Below are positions 10,334-19,718 of a DNA stretch of 64,000 nt, one piece after another. The stretch is from the NCBI GenBank assembly GCA_030435675.1, contig CM059622.1:15252001-15316000 (forward strand), written 5' to 3'. Numbering within the stretch: position 1 is the stretch's first letter; every line of letters begins with the position of its first letter. The notes under the pieces were generated by a model. It was not told where the DNA came from. It ran no database searches and saw only the letters and a program-made list of their open reading frames with translations. The translations under genes were made by a program, and so were the position numbers. The DNA comes from Steinernema hermaphroditum. Lineage: Eukaryota > Nematoda > Chromadorea > Rhabditida > Steinernematidae.

Positions 10334-11402
10334 AATGGCAGTTGTCCGCTTTTGCTTTTGATCGCATAAATATATAAATAATGTAGAAGCGACATACTTA
10401 TTTGTATTTGCTACATCGATTACCGGTGTCAGGTCTGTGAAGTCCGAATCAGTGATCCTAATGAGTTCGCCGACAATGGACTGTTTTGCCAGGGTAACCC
10501 GCTTGCCACTTGATGATGGGTTCTCAAAAGTACTCTGGAAGCAGAGAAATGAGCATGAAATGCGCCGAGAAAGAGCAAACCTGTACATTTACTTTGCCCA
10601 TCTGCGCTCTGTCGCACCGCTATCTTTTAACGAAAGGGGTATATCCCTTAAAAGGAGAACCGCCGGGTCCGTTGGTTTGTGTAGCCCGTTTTTCAGTTAG
10701 GAAGAGGAACGCGAGAAAACGACCCGGGTGGGGATCGAACCCGACACCGCCCACTTACAAACGAAGGGCGTTCGCAATGACCTACACAGACATTTGCAGT
10801 CCAACCACTCTACTGCCTCTACATCTTTGCGTTTTTTACAGATTATGGGCCGACGACTCCGAAAAGGAGGCTCCGGCTTATGCTCATGCCTATGGATTTT
10901 GAGCGAGCCCTGCAGTCTAAATAGAATTTGGCTGGCTCCTTTTTCCAGACATATGGAAGTGGAAGCCTGTGGAAATCTCTACTATTCAAATTTCGCCGAG
11001 CCATTTAGTCTTCACCCCGAAAATGTGGCCATATTTGTTGGTACGTGTGTGCGCTAAAAACACGCAGAAACTCCGAAGTCTGAGCGAGAATCCTGTTCTT
11101 TTCTAGGAGCCACTACCAATGCAATGAAGCCTGCATTTCTGCAGTCATTGACAGGAGCGCTTTCACCCTTCCCTCACTTCCTCCGTCGCTAACATGCAAA
11201 CTCCTTCTTCGTCGCTCGCAAACAGCGCAGCACGGTCTAGACACCGCAACGTGCATAATTTGAATGCAGCTGCGCGCAAGCGACGCTGCCTTCCTCCACT
11301 CACAGTTGCTTTTTATCACCCTCTTCCCATCGCCGTCTTTGTTTGGCCTTTCCCTCCGTTGCATGTGGTGATCGCCTCTGTCCATCCCTTGCTTTCAGAA
11401 AA
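10334..11402. other. Intergenic stretch containing a tRNA-derived SINE
   Basis: Holds the SINE copy at 10654-10822 and otherwise only fragmented open frames on both strands. The last part (11380-11400) is a pyrimidine-rich tract ending CTTTCAG, a likely trans-splice acceptor for the small gene that follows. Confidence 0.5.
10654..10822 (-). repeat. tRNA-derived SINE, copy 1
   Basis: On the minus strand it shows a tRNA-like head: A-box-like GTAGGTCATTGCGAACG, a TTTGTAA anticodon-loop-like segment, and a B box GGGTTCGATCCC. It aligns over its length with 20255-20412 and, over the head, with 52785-52866. The shared tail on the plus-strand left side reads 'ggagaacc..cgggt(c/t)cgttggt'. It is probably a pol III-derived retroposon; no acceptor stem forms, so it is not a working tRNA. 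Confidence 0.7.
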
Positions 11403-11585
11403 ATGAGTCCAAAGACGTCTACTTACGTTTGTCCCTATACGGCGCTCGAGCTTATCGCCATTTATCTTTTCCTCACTTTCGTCGTCGTGGCGGGAGTACT
11501 GTTCCTGAACGCTATGAATCAGCGTTGCCGGCGCAAGGATCGTGTGGCTCCTGCTCAGCCGCAGCCGGGCATCTGGCACGTTTAA
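11403..11585 (+). CDS. Small single-pass membrane protein, valine-ending (member A)
   Basis: A 60-residue protein: short N-terminus MSPKTSTYVCPYTALEL, one membrane helix about residues 18-35 (IAIYLFLTFVVVAGVLFL), a basic juxtamembrane stretch NQRCRRKDR, a Pro/Gln-rich tail and the C-terminus PGIWHV. A CTTTCAG acceptor ends four bases before the ATG, consistent with SL trans-splicing, and an in-frame TAA ends it. Five more proteins of the same plan lie within 9.5 kb. The charge distribution predicts the tail on the cytoplasmic side. Function unknown; small channel or pump regulators and small sperm or epithelial membrane proteins have this shape, but no family is recognised. Confidence 0.65.
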   Translation: MSPKTSTYVCPYTALELIAIYLFLTFVVVAGVLFLNAMNQRCRRKDRVAPAQPQPGIWHV

Positions 11586-11917
11586 GGTGAGATTTCGTAA
11601 TAGTGTTCTTGGATAATGATTACTTTTAGGATCGTTTGGCGGCATCTATCAACATCAACGTTCCGTTTCTGGCCATTTCCGATGATTGTTCATTTTTGTT
11701 TTATTTTGTATGTGAAGAATATATGGTAGACAACAAAATCGAAATAGAGGCAAATAGTGGGTCTGTGTCCTTCTCAGAGTTCTAGACAGGGAAAGGTCTA
11801 CTTGCAAAAGCCTCGTGTCTAGACGTGAAAGGTCTGCAGTCTGCAGAGACCCTCAGGCTTCGACGTTCCCTCACTTCCATGTACTCGCATCATTCGAAGT
11901 CGGTCGCACGAGTTTGA

Positions 11918-13302
11918 ATGTGTCTTTTCAAGAAGCGGAAAAAGTTAGAAGCCAATCCGGAACCGTCCAAGTCCGATGCCTCTGTTCCTCCGTCGCTCGT
12001 TGCACGCGTCCCGCTAAATCCGCCTCCTCTTCGCCCAACTCCCGTAATTCAAGCAGTCCCTCTACTTCCTGCACCGCGTTCAAAAACCCTGGAAGCGCCG
12101 ATAGTTCGTGCAGCGCCGGTAGCTCGTTCGACGCGTTCAGCAGCTCCTGTTCCGAAGGTAAGTAAATGTGTTTCGTTCAATTCTTTTTCATGTTTTTATT
12201 TTCAGTCGATCCAAACCTCAAAATCGAAGACAAAATCCAACAACTCTGGATCGAAGACATGCGTCGATTCCGTGATGTCGGGGAACACCAATAAAGGAAA
12301 GGTTGCCGTCGTGCACAACAAGATGAAGTCGAAACCGATCGAGAATAAGCCGGTGCCGATAGAGACGATGAGGAAGCAGCTGGAAGACACGCAAAAGGCG
12401 ATGGGCGTCGTGCCGAACACAGCGCTGCTGGAACGTATGGAAAAAGAGGAGAAATGTCGTCAAGATCGGCAACAAGAACCGGTGGATACTTCGGCGATGA
12501 GCAAAGTTGGTATGTCGCTGATTTTGAATGCTTCGCGTATTACCTGCTTTCCAGGCGATATTTCCTTCTCCATCAATAAAAAGAAGCTTGTTGCAGCGAA
12601 CGATGACACGCGACGGCCAGCTGTGATCAGTGAGCCGGAAGAGTTGATCGAAGAAGAGAAGAAGAACGGAGAAGAAGAGGAGCCGAACTCAGAGAACTAC
12701 ATGTACAATACGAAGGAAATTCACTACACCGTTCACGAAATGATTCGCACTCTCGACAAGGGCGACGTTCCTGACGTCACTGGGGATGTGATCGTGCCGG
12801 ACGGACAACCCCCATGGGACGCGTTCACTGACGTAGAAGTCATGCAGAAACGCGATGGATTCGATTGTTACACCCTGCGACGCAACACTTTCGTGAGCGC
12901 AACGACTTGCTTCCAGAATGCGGACGATGCCATGACAACAGCTCGGACTCAGAGGAGTTCTCGAGATTATCGAGAGAAAGCGTGAGTTATTTCTGTTTCA
13001 TTTGCTTTTCTACAATTTAGTCTTTTAGTTTACCAACCTTCAACGTCAAGGACATTAACGAGCATACAATCGATCGTTGCGGAGAGGAAGAGTCGCTCGG
13101 TACGCTGATAACACCTCAGTCGTCTGCGTATTCTGCGAAATCTTTGAAGAAGACACAATCGGTGGAGCCAAGCATGTGCGCTACAAAAAGCGACACATTG
13201 GAAAGAGAGAGATTAAAGAAGCTACGAAAAGTATGTTCAACCATTCAGATTCCCATTTCAAGTAGTCCGTTTAGACAAGTTCGAAGAGCAAGTCGCGTTC
13301 GG
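11918..13302 (+). CDS. Multi-exon, low-complexity protein of unknown function
   Basis: Exons read as 11918-12157, 12206-12509, 12555-12981, 13029-13230 and a probable 13275-13302. The donors (GTAAGT, GTATGT, GTGAGT, GTATGT) and TTTCAG/TTTTAG/CCAG acceptors keep one frame through all joins. The N-terminus MCLFKKRKKLE is basic, followed by a Pro/Ala/Val-rich stretch (to ~80), a Lys/Ser-rich stretch, an acidic run (EELIEEEKKNGEEEE) and a more ordered block with YNTKEIHYTVHEMIRTLDKGDVPDV. No known domain was recognised. The last exon and stop are uncertain, because the sequence after 13302 offers several donors and frames. It lies between small membrane protein A and eIF4E, on the same strand as both. 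Confidence 0.6.
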
Positions 13303-13861
13303 GTGAGAAGTGATCTATGTTTGCGAATAAAGGATAAAACGGTTTACTGGCAATTTTACTGGAGACAAATGCGTAATATCTTCAAGAAATATGTGTGCTG
13401 TTGGAGCGGGTACAACACTGACTTGGAGGAACCGATCACTCAGGGCCAAGCGAGCGAAATATTTCGTTTGCAAACCATCAGGCAAAACAAGGATTTTTGT
13501 GTCTTGAACGGAAATAACGTTCAAATTTTTGTCGACATTTGTTTGGTTGTGGGTTCATGCGCTCTCTTTATTCTGCGTCCTCCATCTCTGTCTGAATTTC
13601 GTTATTCTCGGTTTCTGAATGCTTGTTAAAAGTGACATCCTTCTATCGCTGTCGAGTTCGCACTGCTTGCCTCGCCAAATTCTGTAAAATTTTTAACGGT
13701 TAATTGTCTGATCAGGAGCCGTTTGTCAGCCGATGTCTATTGAGATGTATTGTCTATCTGCTTTTGTTCTGTTTCCTTTTTGTTTTATCGGTTGTTCGCG
13801 CGCGCGCTTTCATATATAGTCGTCCCCACTGATTTAAGTCTTGCACTTCAGGTAATTTAAG
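13303..13861. other. 3' end of the upstream gene and eIF4E promoter region
   Basis: 13303-13630 stays open in one frame and may hold the terminal coding exon or 3' UTR of the gene at 11918. 13640-13860 is AT-rich with a GCGCGCGCG run at 13798-13806 and ends CTTCAG-GTAATTTAAG just before the eIF4E ATG; the CACTTCAG could be its trans-splice acceptor. Confidence 0.4.
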
Positions 13862-14689
13862 ATGAGTGACGACGAAACCATCCGTTCCCAAGAGGAAACA
13901 ACAACCACTGACGACGAGTCCGTCGAGGAAGAGAGCATCATGAGCATTCGTCACCCATTGAAGCGCGAGTGGAAACTCTGGTACCTGAACGATAACAAGA
14001 ACCTGAATTGGCTCGACCGTCTCAAGGAGGTCTGTACAGTGAAAACCCTGGAAGAATTCTGGATGTGAGCAGCCTTTTTCACTCTTCAGGAATTCATACT
14101 GTACATTGCAGGCTCTTAGACGCTGTTCGTAAGCCATCGCATTTGACTAACTACTGCGATTATAACTTCTTCCGCGACGGCATTGAACCCGTTTGGGAAG
14201 TCGATGAGAATAAGGAAGGCGGACGCTGGGTGATTAATGTGAATGGCTTGATATCGGACGTGTTTTCAAATCCTTGTCATTCAGATAGACCGTAGCAAGC
14301 CCAATTCCGTCGAAGTTCTCGATACAATATGGGAAGAAGTCCTTGCCGCCGTGGTTGGAGAGCAATTTGGCACTGACACCGAACAGATCACGGGAGTCGT
14401 CCTCAATGTGCGTCACAAAGGACCCAAAGTGTGCGTATGGACGAAGGATGTGAGCAATGCAGAAGCTTATAAGCGCATCGGGTGCGTTCTCTGCCTTCTT
14501 CTCTTCTCCTTCTACTTCAATTGTTTTAGAATGAAACTGAAAGAAATGCTGATTCGTGTTGAGCACCGCGTGAAGGGAAAACCGCGATTGTTGGAGCCGT
14601 TGAAGTACGAGCCACATTCCGACGGTCAGCCCAAGGCTGCGAATCACAACCACCGTCGCCATGCGCTACACGTTATCCCGTATATGTAG
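13862..14689 (+). CDS. ife: Eukaryotic translation initiation factor 4E (cap-binding)
   Basis: Binds the mRNA 5' cap and recruits eIF4G in the cytoplasm. Four exons, 13862-14064, 14112-14238, 14285-14481 and 14530-14689, join in frame to 228 residues; all three introns are under 50 bases. The acidic N-terminus (to ~30) is followed by the eIF4E fold: HPLKREWKLWYL, the cap-stacking tryptophan in LNWLDRL, FW before the dorsal helix, IEPVWE holding the second stacking Trp and the base-binding Glu, GGRWVIN, and VCVWTKD with the third conserved Trp. The usual C-terminal 'LKYE.H' is present (LKYEPHSD), then an unusual His/Arg-rich tail ending VIPYM. All canonical cap-binding Trp positions are kept, so it belongs with the ife-1/2/3/5-like class rather than the 4E-HP type. 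The exact orthologue is not assigned. Confidence 0.93.
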
Positions 14690-15022
14690 CCTGTTCTGGC
14701 ACTATTTCCTTGTAATTGGCCGCAATTGTTATCTTGTTAGTGTAATGACATTTTGTCATGTTTTGTGTTGACCTGATGTAGTATCAAATGTTTGTAGAAT
14801 TCCAGGGGATGCATCAATGTTGAGCTGCTTGAACGGGGTGTGTTGTCCGTAACGATCATCGCCACGACCTTCTCGGAAGAGCGCTCATCATGCTCACATG
14901 TGCGCCTGCGTCTCTTTCTCAATCGCACCGAAGATGCACTTCCCCAACGCCACGATCGTCTTCGAGGGAACGATTTAATTGCACCGCAGGACAAACATAA
15001 ACATGGTTCTGGGAGAGAAGTA
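14690..15022. other. Intergenic, convergent 3' ends
   Basis: 3' UTR side of eIF4E (plus) and of small membrane protein B (minus). No gene or repeat is supported here. Confidence 0.45.
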
Positions 15023-15187
15023 TTACACGACGGTGACTTCAACGGGGGGAATGGGCGCCACCTTCTTCCGGCGGCAACCGCCTTCGCAAATAATTTTGAG
15101 GAGGACGACCACGACGAGAAGTGTAAAAGCGATGGCGAGGGCTACGGCCATAACTCCGTCAGCGACGTTATCTTCAGGAAATAGCAT
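15023..15187 (-). CDS. Small single-pass membrane protein, valine-ending (member B)
   Basis: A 54-residue protein read on the minus strand: MLFPEDNVADGV, a membrane helix about residues 13-33 (MAVALAIAFTLLVVVVLL), a Cys/basic stretch KIICEGGCRRKK, then the tail ending PPVEVTVV and TAA. A CACTTTCAG acceptor ends 12 bases before the ATG, as expected for a trans-spliced or first-exon junction. The T-V-V end matches a class I PDZ ligand (S/T-X-hydrophobic). Too short for a usual ORF length cut-off, so easily missed. Function unknown. Confidence 0.62.
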   Translation of the reverse strand: MLFPEDNVADGVMAVALAIAFTLLVVVVLLKIICEGGCRRKKVAPIPPVEVTVV

Positions 15188-15354
15188 ATCTTCAGCTTTC
15201 TGAAAGTGGAAGTAGAGTGAGTTTCAAAGTGGGCGAAGAAGGATCAAAAAGGAAGGGTGGCTGTGTTATGGTAAACAAGTGTTTGTGGGGGCGCGTCGTG
15301 TTTTTGCCAAAAACGGCGTCTTTTTCAGCGGAGATAGCTGTGGTAAACAAGTTT

Positions 15355-15754
15355 TTAGAGGGCGGCCAGGGAAACTAAGGGTACTGTATGTTCTCGGATG
15401 GAAGTTGCAGTGAGATTTAGACGTAGATAAGTTCGTGTGGCCCGTTTGATGTGGGCCTTTTCAGTGGGACAGTTCCAGTAGGCGTTCACCTTCTCGACGA
15501 CACAACCAAGCCGCAAATGGATCCAATACGCCCGTGCCGAGATGAACATGATTTCCAGAAGTTCGATTTCCTGTCAAGTTGACCGCGATTTGAAATACCA
15601 TGACTATGTGGTCTTTGAACTCTAGTACGGTCACTTGTCACAGCCAGCGGATCGCCTTTTCGTAACAGATCTCAGATCAACACTCACATTCATCAATTGA
15701 GCCAGAGCTCGTGCTACTTTGTGGAGATGTGCCTTCCAGTCAGAATTTAGAAGA
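15355..15754 (-). CDS. Possible two-exon small gene of unknown function
   Basis: A candidate exon 15754-15688 ends ATGAAT/GTGAGT, and a second exon 15570-15355 follows a TTGACAG acceptor in the same frame, giving LLNSDWKAHLHKVARALAQ... then EIELLEIMFISARAYWIHLR... and a stop. The earliest ATG is in the first exon (15693), giving about 73 residues, rich in Arg and Leu with no membrane helix. An AATAAA signal of the upstream minus-strand gene sits at about 15770, just before the GAGTTAG acceptor, so the two may form an operon-like pair. Coding status is uncertain. Confidence 0.3.
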
Positions 15755-15944
15755 CTAACTCATGGTTTTATTGCATTTTTTTACATTTCAAACTTATACA
15801 CGAAACAGTTAAAACATGAAAGTTTTGGGTGAGTGGAGAGGGTGAGATGTCGGATCGATTCCTTGTGGCTGTTGGACGGATGCGGTGAAAGCATAACCTG
15901 AATCGTCCACGTTTAGATTCCAACTTGCCGTGAAGACTATTACC

Positions 15945-16094
15945 TTAAACTTCGGTGACTATGGTGCGAGCTCGAGGACCATTAAGGTACTCATCTTCGC
16001 GCATTGCCCTGTAGTAGGCGCTGATGGTTTTGATGATCGTGATTACGATGAGGATGCACATAACGATGAAAATGACGATGGAAGCCATGTCCAT
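15945..16094 (-). CDS. Small single-pass membrane protein, valine-ending (member C)
   Basis: A 49-residue protein: MDMAS, a membrane helix about residues 6-24 (IVIFIVMCILIVITIIKTI), then SAYYRAMREDEYLNGPRAR and the C-terminus TIVTEV. T-E-V is a textbook class I PDZ-ligand ending. A polyadenylation signal AATAAA lies about 175 bases downstream (near 15770 on the minus strand). An in-frame upstream extension to 16295 exists but lacks an ATG near its start and is Ser/Pro/Leu-rich, so the ATG at 16094 was chosen. Function unknown. Confidence 0.65.
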   Translation of the reverse strand: MDMASIVIFIVMCILIVITIIKTISAYYRAMREDEYLNGPRARTIVTEV

Positions 16095-17182
16095 TTTGGT
16101 TGGAGAGCGGGGGAAACGCAACGTTTGCGGAGAGGACAAAAAGAGGAATTGGGAAGAGAAGAGAAGGGAAGGAAAGGGAACGAGGCGACAGTAAAAAGAC
16201 GTCTGAATGGATGTAAACAACGTCGCCCTCGCAGATGCACCTGGGCTCAAAGGAGGATCGCCGACTCGGATGGTGACCGATCGATTGGGCGACAAAAATG
16301 GTGGGTTCGAATTAAAGGCGGTTTCGGAACTGATATCACGCCAGTGAATGCGTGCCTCAAAACGAGCCTTCAGTTTGTTTCCCTATCATAGATAAATGTG
16401 AGTATAAATGCGAGACAGTAAGTTAGCCGTGTTTAAGGGGCACAGCGAGCTTCGTCGAGTCGGATGTCCGGACGGTTATTGAGACATTTGAGTCCCGGGC
16501 AAAGAGCTCCAAAAAAGCTCCGAAACGGTAACATTTGCAAACCTATATGAAGTAGCTAATTAGTGATTTATCGGCTCCACTTCTAGGTTTTAGTCACAAA
16601 AAAGTATACCGTTTCGTCGGAGCTCTGTGCCCGGGACACTGTCTCGGTCTCAAGTGCCGAGACTCAACTCTCGAGAACTCAAAAAAAACTCTAAAAAAAC
16701 CATGCGTTTCCTCTGATCGGACGTGGACATTCACTCTTCTTTGTGGACAGAGGAAAGACGGGAAGAGAATCTGGAGCTCCCAGGCCGAGAGGAATGAGAA
16801 GGCGACTCTCCGGACGATTCCAACGGAATGAACTTCAGCTCACAGTTCAGTTCGTATCGGAGATCAGGGATTCATATTCCACACATGGTTCTTCTTATTA
16901 TGACTGAAGGGATCAGCGTTAGAAGTTCTTAGAAGCGTAGTTGCAATCAATATAGCGCGTAAATTAGGCTATTTTTGTGTCCATTAAGAGCAGCTATCAG
17001 TGGTCAAAGAAAGATGCTAAACGAATCAACCCTGATTCAGAATCCAAGTTCACGAGAGCGATACTATCACGCGTTTCCAATGCATACAGTTCTTTTTTGC
17101 GATGCTATTTGACGTCTAATGGCTTATTTAAACGGAGGCGACCATCACGAAAGTCATCCAAACACAAAACATCACCTTAGTC
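16095..17182. other. Intergenic: divergent promoters plus a MITE
   Basis: Lies between the minus-strand micro-membrane gene C and the plus-strand Skp1-related gene. It holds the palindromic element at 16493-16636. Close to the Skp1-related start there is a TATTTAAA-like box (GCTTATTTAAACGG, about 17122-17135). Confidence 0.5.
16493..16636. repeat. Short inverted-repeat element (MITE-like)
   Basis: Left end TCCCGGGCAAAGAGCTCC...CGAAACGGTA is repeated inverted at the right end (reverse complement TCCCGGGCACAGAGCTCCGACGAAACGGTA), about 33 bases with a 10-base insertion on the left arm, around an AT-rich centre. No coding capacity. The terminal inverted repeats and size fit a MITE or a hairpin-forming satellite. 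Confidence 0.6.
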
Positions 17183-17710
17183 ATGGCCTCCGAAATTCTC
17201 AGGCTGATCTCTTCGGACGGAAAGGAGTTCCAGGTTCAGAAGAGAGACCTTGAGAAAGCGAACCTCCTCAAGACGATAGTGGCCGACCTCGGCTTCGACG
17301 AAGACACACTGCCCGAGGAAGCGATTCCGCTGTCATCGGTGACCGGCGACGCCCTCGAGACGATCATCACCTGGTTGCGGATGCACGAGAACGAAGAGCC
17401 GCGCTCCGAGGACGACCGCATGATCCACCGGTTCAACTGGAACATCGCCCAGGAGGATATAGAGCTGCTAGACAAGAATATGCCGTATCCGAAGCTGGCC
17501 GGCGTCATCAAAGCCGCCTACTTTCTCGAGATGCCTGATCTTATCGACACACTCGTCAAGTACACGGCAAGCAACCTGGAGGGGAAGACGGCTAAGGAGA
17601 TGAGTGAGTGGCTTTGCATGCCCCTTCGGAAGGACGTGCAGGAGTACGCCATCGAAGATAACGAAGGCGCGGTGACCGGTGACAGAGACCGCACCGATGG
17701 TGACAACTAA
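17183..17710 (+). CDS. skr: Skp1-related protein (SCF ubiquitin ligase adaptor)
   Basis: Links F-box proteins to cullin-1 in SCF ubiquitin ligases (nucleus and cytosol). Intronless, 175 residues. The N-terminal BTB/POZ-like fold starts IRLxSSDGKEF-like (ILRLISSDGKEFQVQKRD) and includes IPLSSVTGDALETIITWL, the acidic loop, and FNWNIAQEDIELLDKN. The F-box-binding C-terminal part has LAGVIKAAYFLEMPDLIDTL and NLEGKTAKEM, matching the conserved 'AANYLxIKxLLDL...VAxxIKGKTPEEI'. The final 'ENQWCEE' of typical Skp1 is absent, replaced by an acidic tail, so it is a divergent SKR like the expanded nematode set. AATAAA follows at about 17748. The intronless form suggests a retro-copy or an expanded family member. 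Confidence 0.93.
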   Translation: MASEILRLISSDGKEFQVQKRDLEKANLLKTIVADLGFDEDTLPEEAIPLSSVTGDALETIITWLRMHENEEPRSEDDRMIHRFNWNIAQEDIELLDKNMPYPKLAGVIKAAYFLEMPDLIDTLVKYTASNLEGKTAKEMSEWLCMPLRKDVQEYAIEDNEGAVTGDRDRTDGDN

Positions 17711-18989
17711 AACGGAACCGTACCTCACTTTATTTTCGTTGTTAATACAATAAACACGAGTACACTCAAGCGATTCTTCTGTCGATAGCACGATTAGCCG
17801 CTCTCTTCGTTCTTTTGTTTCAATCGATCTTAGTAGCTCTCCGGCGACGCCAGGGAAGCGAGTGAGTTTGATGACGCCGTCGAGTTGTAAACCACTGCAT
17901 TACCGGATTAGTTACATTCTCTCTATACCGGACGACTTGGAGAGGACTGCGGCGGTCCCTTACAGTATCTGTAAACAAAAGCCCTCTGCTTTGCCCACAA
18001 TGGCGGCGATGGCGATTAAAGTAATCATAAAACACAAAACCAAAAGCATCGTTGGGACTCTTCTGGAAATGCGACTGATGGGGGAAGGAAACAAACCGTG
18101 CCGTGGGAAGAAGGCCATAAAAGGTCGCCGTTGGCGCGCCATCTCTTTTGAATTAGGCATGCTGTTTTCGGCGACGATAGCGGTGGGAAATCGGGCAGCT
18201 GAAAATCAAAACGATCGTCAGCGGCTTGAGGTTTGAGGGAACCATCGACAACATTCATTTCGTTAGGTTTTTTTCTGAATCTACCGACAGAAAAAGGCTG
18301 AACTCGGAGCAAAGGCGTGTTCAGTAGGAAATGGCTGTTGTCATTCGGCAATGCTTACTTACAGGTCTTAACGCCTTGAATGCAAATATGATACGTTCTT
18401 ACAGAAAAGCCGCGATCCTCAAAACCTCGATGGTGGGCCTTCGTTTCGACGGCTGTTTCCCACCGGCTGTAAACCTTCATCTGATTCAGCTCCGACACAA
18501 ATTCGAAGCCCACAAACACTGATTGGATCATCGCCTTCGACTCTGTTGGGTCTTCGAAAATGGAAAAATGGGTCTTCCTGTCTATCGTGTTCGTCTGATC
18601 ACATAAAGTATATATAATAAAAATGAGCCATTAATGTATGGCTTTTGTAAGCAAATTGCGTTTCCCAGCAACACATTTAGAGCTTGATTCTCTGAGTTTG
18701 AAATCATTCAATAATTGGCCGCGAAATCCATTTGGAATCCAGATATGTTGCAATATGTATTCCCATCACCTGTTCATCAACAAACTGACGACATCGTAAA
18801 TTTCATCACATACCAGACGATATGTATAACGAAAACAAGAACAGAAGACAAAAAGGATTGTTACAAACAGAGTTCTATGGATCGGTATACAGTCTTGTTT
18901 TTCATGTACGGTGCATTACTCTATTTACATAGGGGACAATAAAATACAATCCCATGCTATATGCGGTTGTAAAAAATCAACGATAGACA
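17711..18989. other. Intergenic, with one broken micro-membrane frame
   Basis: Contains the candidate frameshifted small membrane protein on the minus strand (17923-18160) and otherwise no convincing gene. AT-rich from 18560 onward. Confidence 0.45.
17923..18160 (-). pseudogene. Possible frameshifted relative of the small membrane proteins
   Basis: From the ATG at 18160 the frame runs 66 residues, with a helix MLLVLCFMITLIAIAAIV near its end, then stops at 17960. In the next frame the sequence continues YCKGPPQSSPSRPV and stops at 17923. A shift of frame at about 17970-17975 would give the same plan as the neighbours: helix, Cys/basic segment, Pro-rich tail, final valine. It could be a pseudogene, a base-call error, an unrecognised splice, or chance. 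Confidence 0.25.
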
Positions 18990-19154
18990 CTAGACCATAG
19001 CAACATGAATAGTGTCATTCTGCTGCGGCTTGACCTTTCCATGGCCGAAGACATTTCTGCTGAAATCGTAACAGGTTGCAATGATTAGACACAAAATGAT
19101 AGCGATCATGACGGTTGCAGTGAGCAGCGCCATGGCCGAGTTGGAGGGGTCCAT
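18990..19154 (-). CDS. Small single-pass membrane protein, valine-ending (member D)
   Basis: A 54-residue protein: MDPSNSA, a membrane helix about residues 8-27 (MALLTATVMIAIILCLIIAT), the segment CYDFSRNVFGHGKVK, and a tail ending NDTIHVAMV before TAG. Short N-terminus, one helix, Cys and basic residues just after it, final valine: the same plan as members A-C. Its orientation matches B, C and E. It is hidden behind a longer frame on the same strand that has no coding character. Function unknown. Confidence 0.6.
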   Translation of the reverse strand: MDPSNSAMALLTATVMIAIILCLIIATCYDFSRNVFGHGKVKPQQNDTIHVAMV

Positions 19155-19532
19155 GTACAAAACAAACATGTAAACGAACAGCGAAGTAGAAGATGTTTAT
19201 TAGTGTAGATAGAAGCAAGAAGGGGTAATGTCACTGTGCATGTGACGAAATACTAGCGACGGAGAAGGGGCTCACAAGATGGATTCGGGCTGGCGTTGAA
19301 CCAATGCAAAAGGAGCCACACAGAGAGTTCGAAAGTGACCGGCTCACTGGCAGTATACCTTTGGGACCACATCAAAGGTGTAGTCCATATGGCAATGGCG
19401 ACATTCTTATCGCCAAATAGCGGCTCTCCCTTTTATTAGCGGCCCCTTCACCCATTACTGAAAACAACAACAAATTACAAATGTCTCCTATGTATTTCAT
19501 CATTTATTGACGTGTATGCCAGTTCTCAGTTA
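19155..19532. other. Intergenic stretch, no gene seen
   Basis: Spacer between two minus-strand micro-membrane genes; should hold the promoter of member D. An AATAAA-like TTTATT (minus AATAAA) near 19503 may end member E. Confidence 0.4.
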
Positions 19533-19718
19533 TCATACCATTACAACCGGGCAACGCTCTACTTCAGTCGGCTCCACTTTTGACCGATAGTAGAAGCAGC
19601 TTTTGTAGAATTCACCGCAAGTCGTTATGATCAAATAGCAGATGACACATAACAGAACGGTCGCCGTGAGGACAACGGCAAATTTCGAGGCAGAGCGATC
19701 GGTTTGGAAGATGAGCAT
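19533..19718 (-). CDS. Small single-pass membrane protein, valine-ending (member E)
   Basis: A 61-residue protein: MLIFQTDRSASK, a membrane helix about residues 13-33 (FAVVLTATVLLCVICYLIIT), then TCGEFYKSCFYYRSKVEP and the tail VERCPVVMV. The frame remains open upstream to 19847 with another ATG, but that part resembles UTR and has no counterpart in the other members, so the later ATG is used. The hydrophobic V-M-V end could be a class II PDZ ligand. YYRSK after the helix superficially recalls KCNE-type potassium channel subunits; this is only a resemblance. Confidence 0.6.
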   Translation of the reverse strand: MLIFQTDRSASKFAVVLTATVLLCVICYLIITTCGEFYKSCFYYRSKVEPTEVERCPVVMV

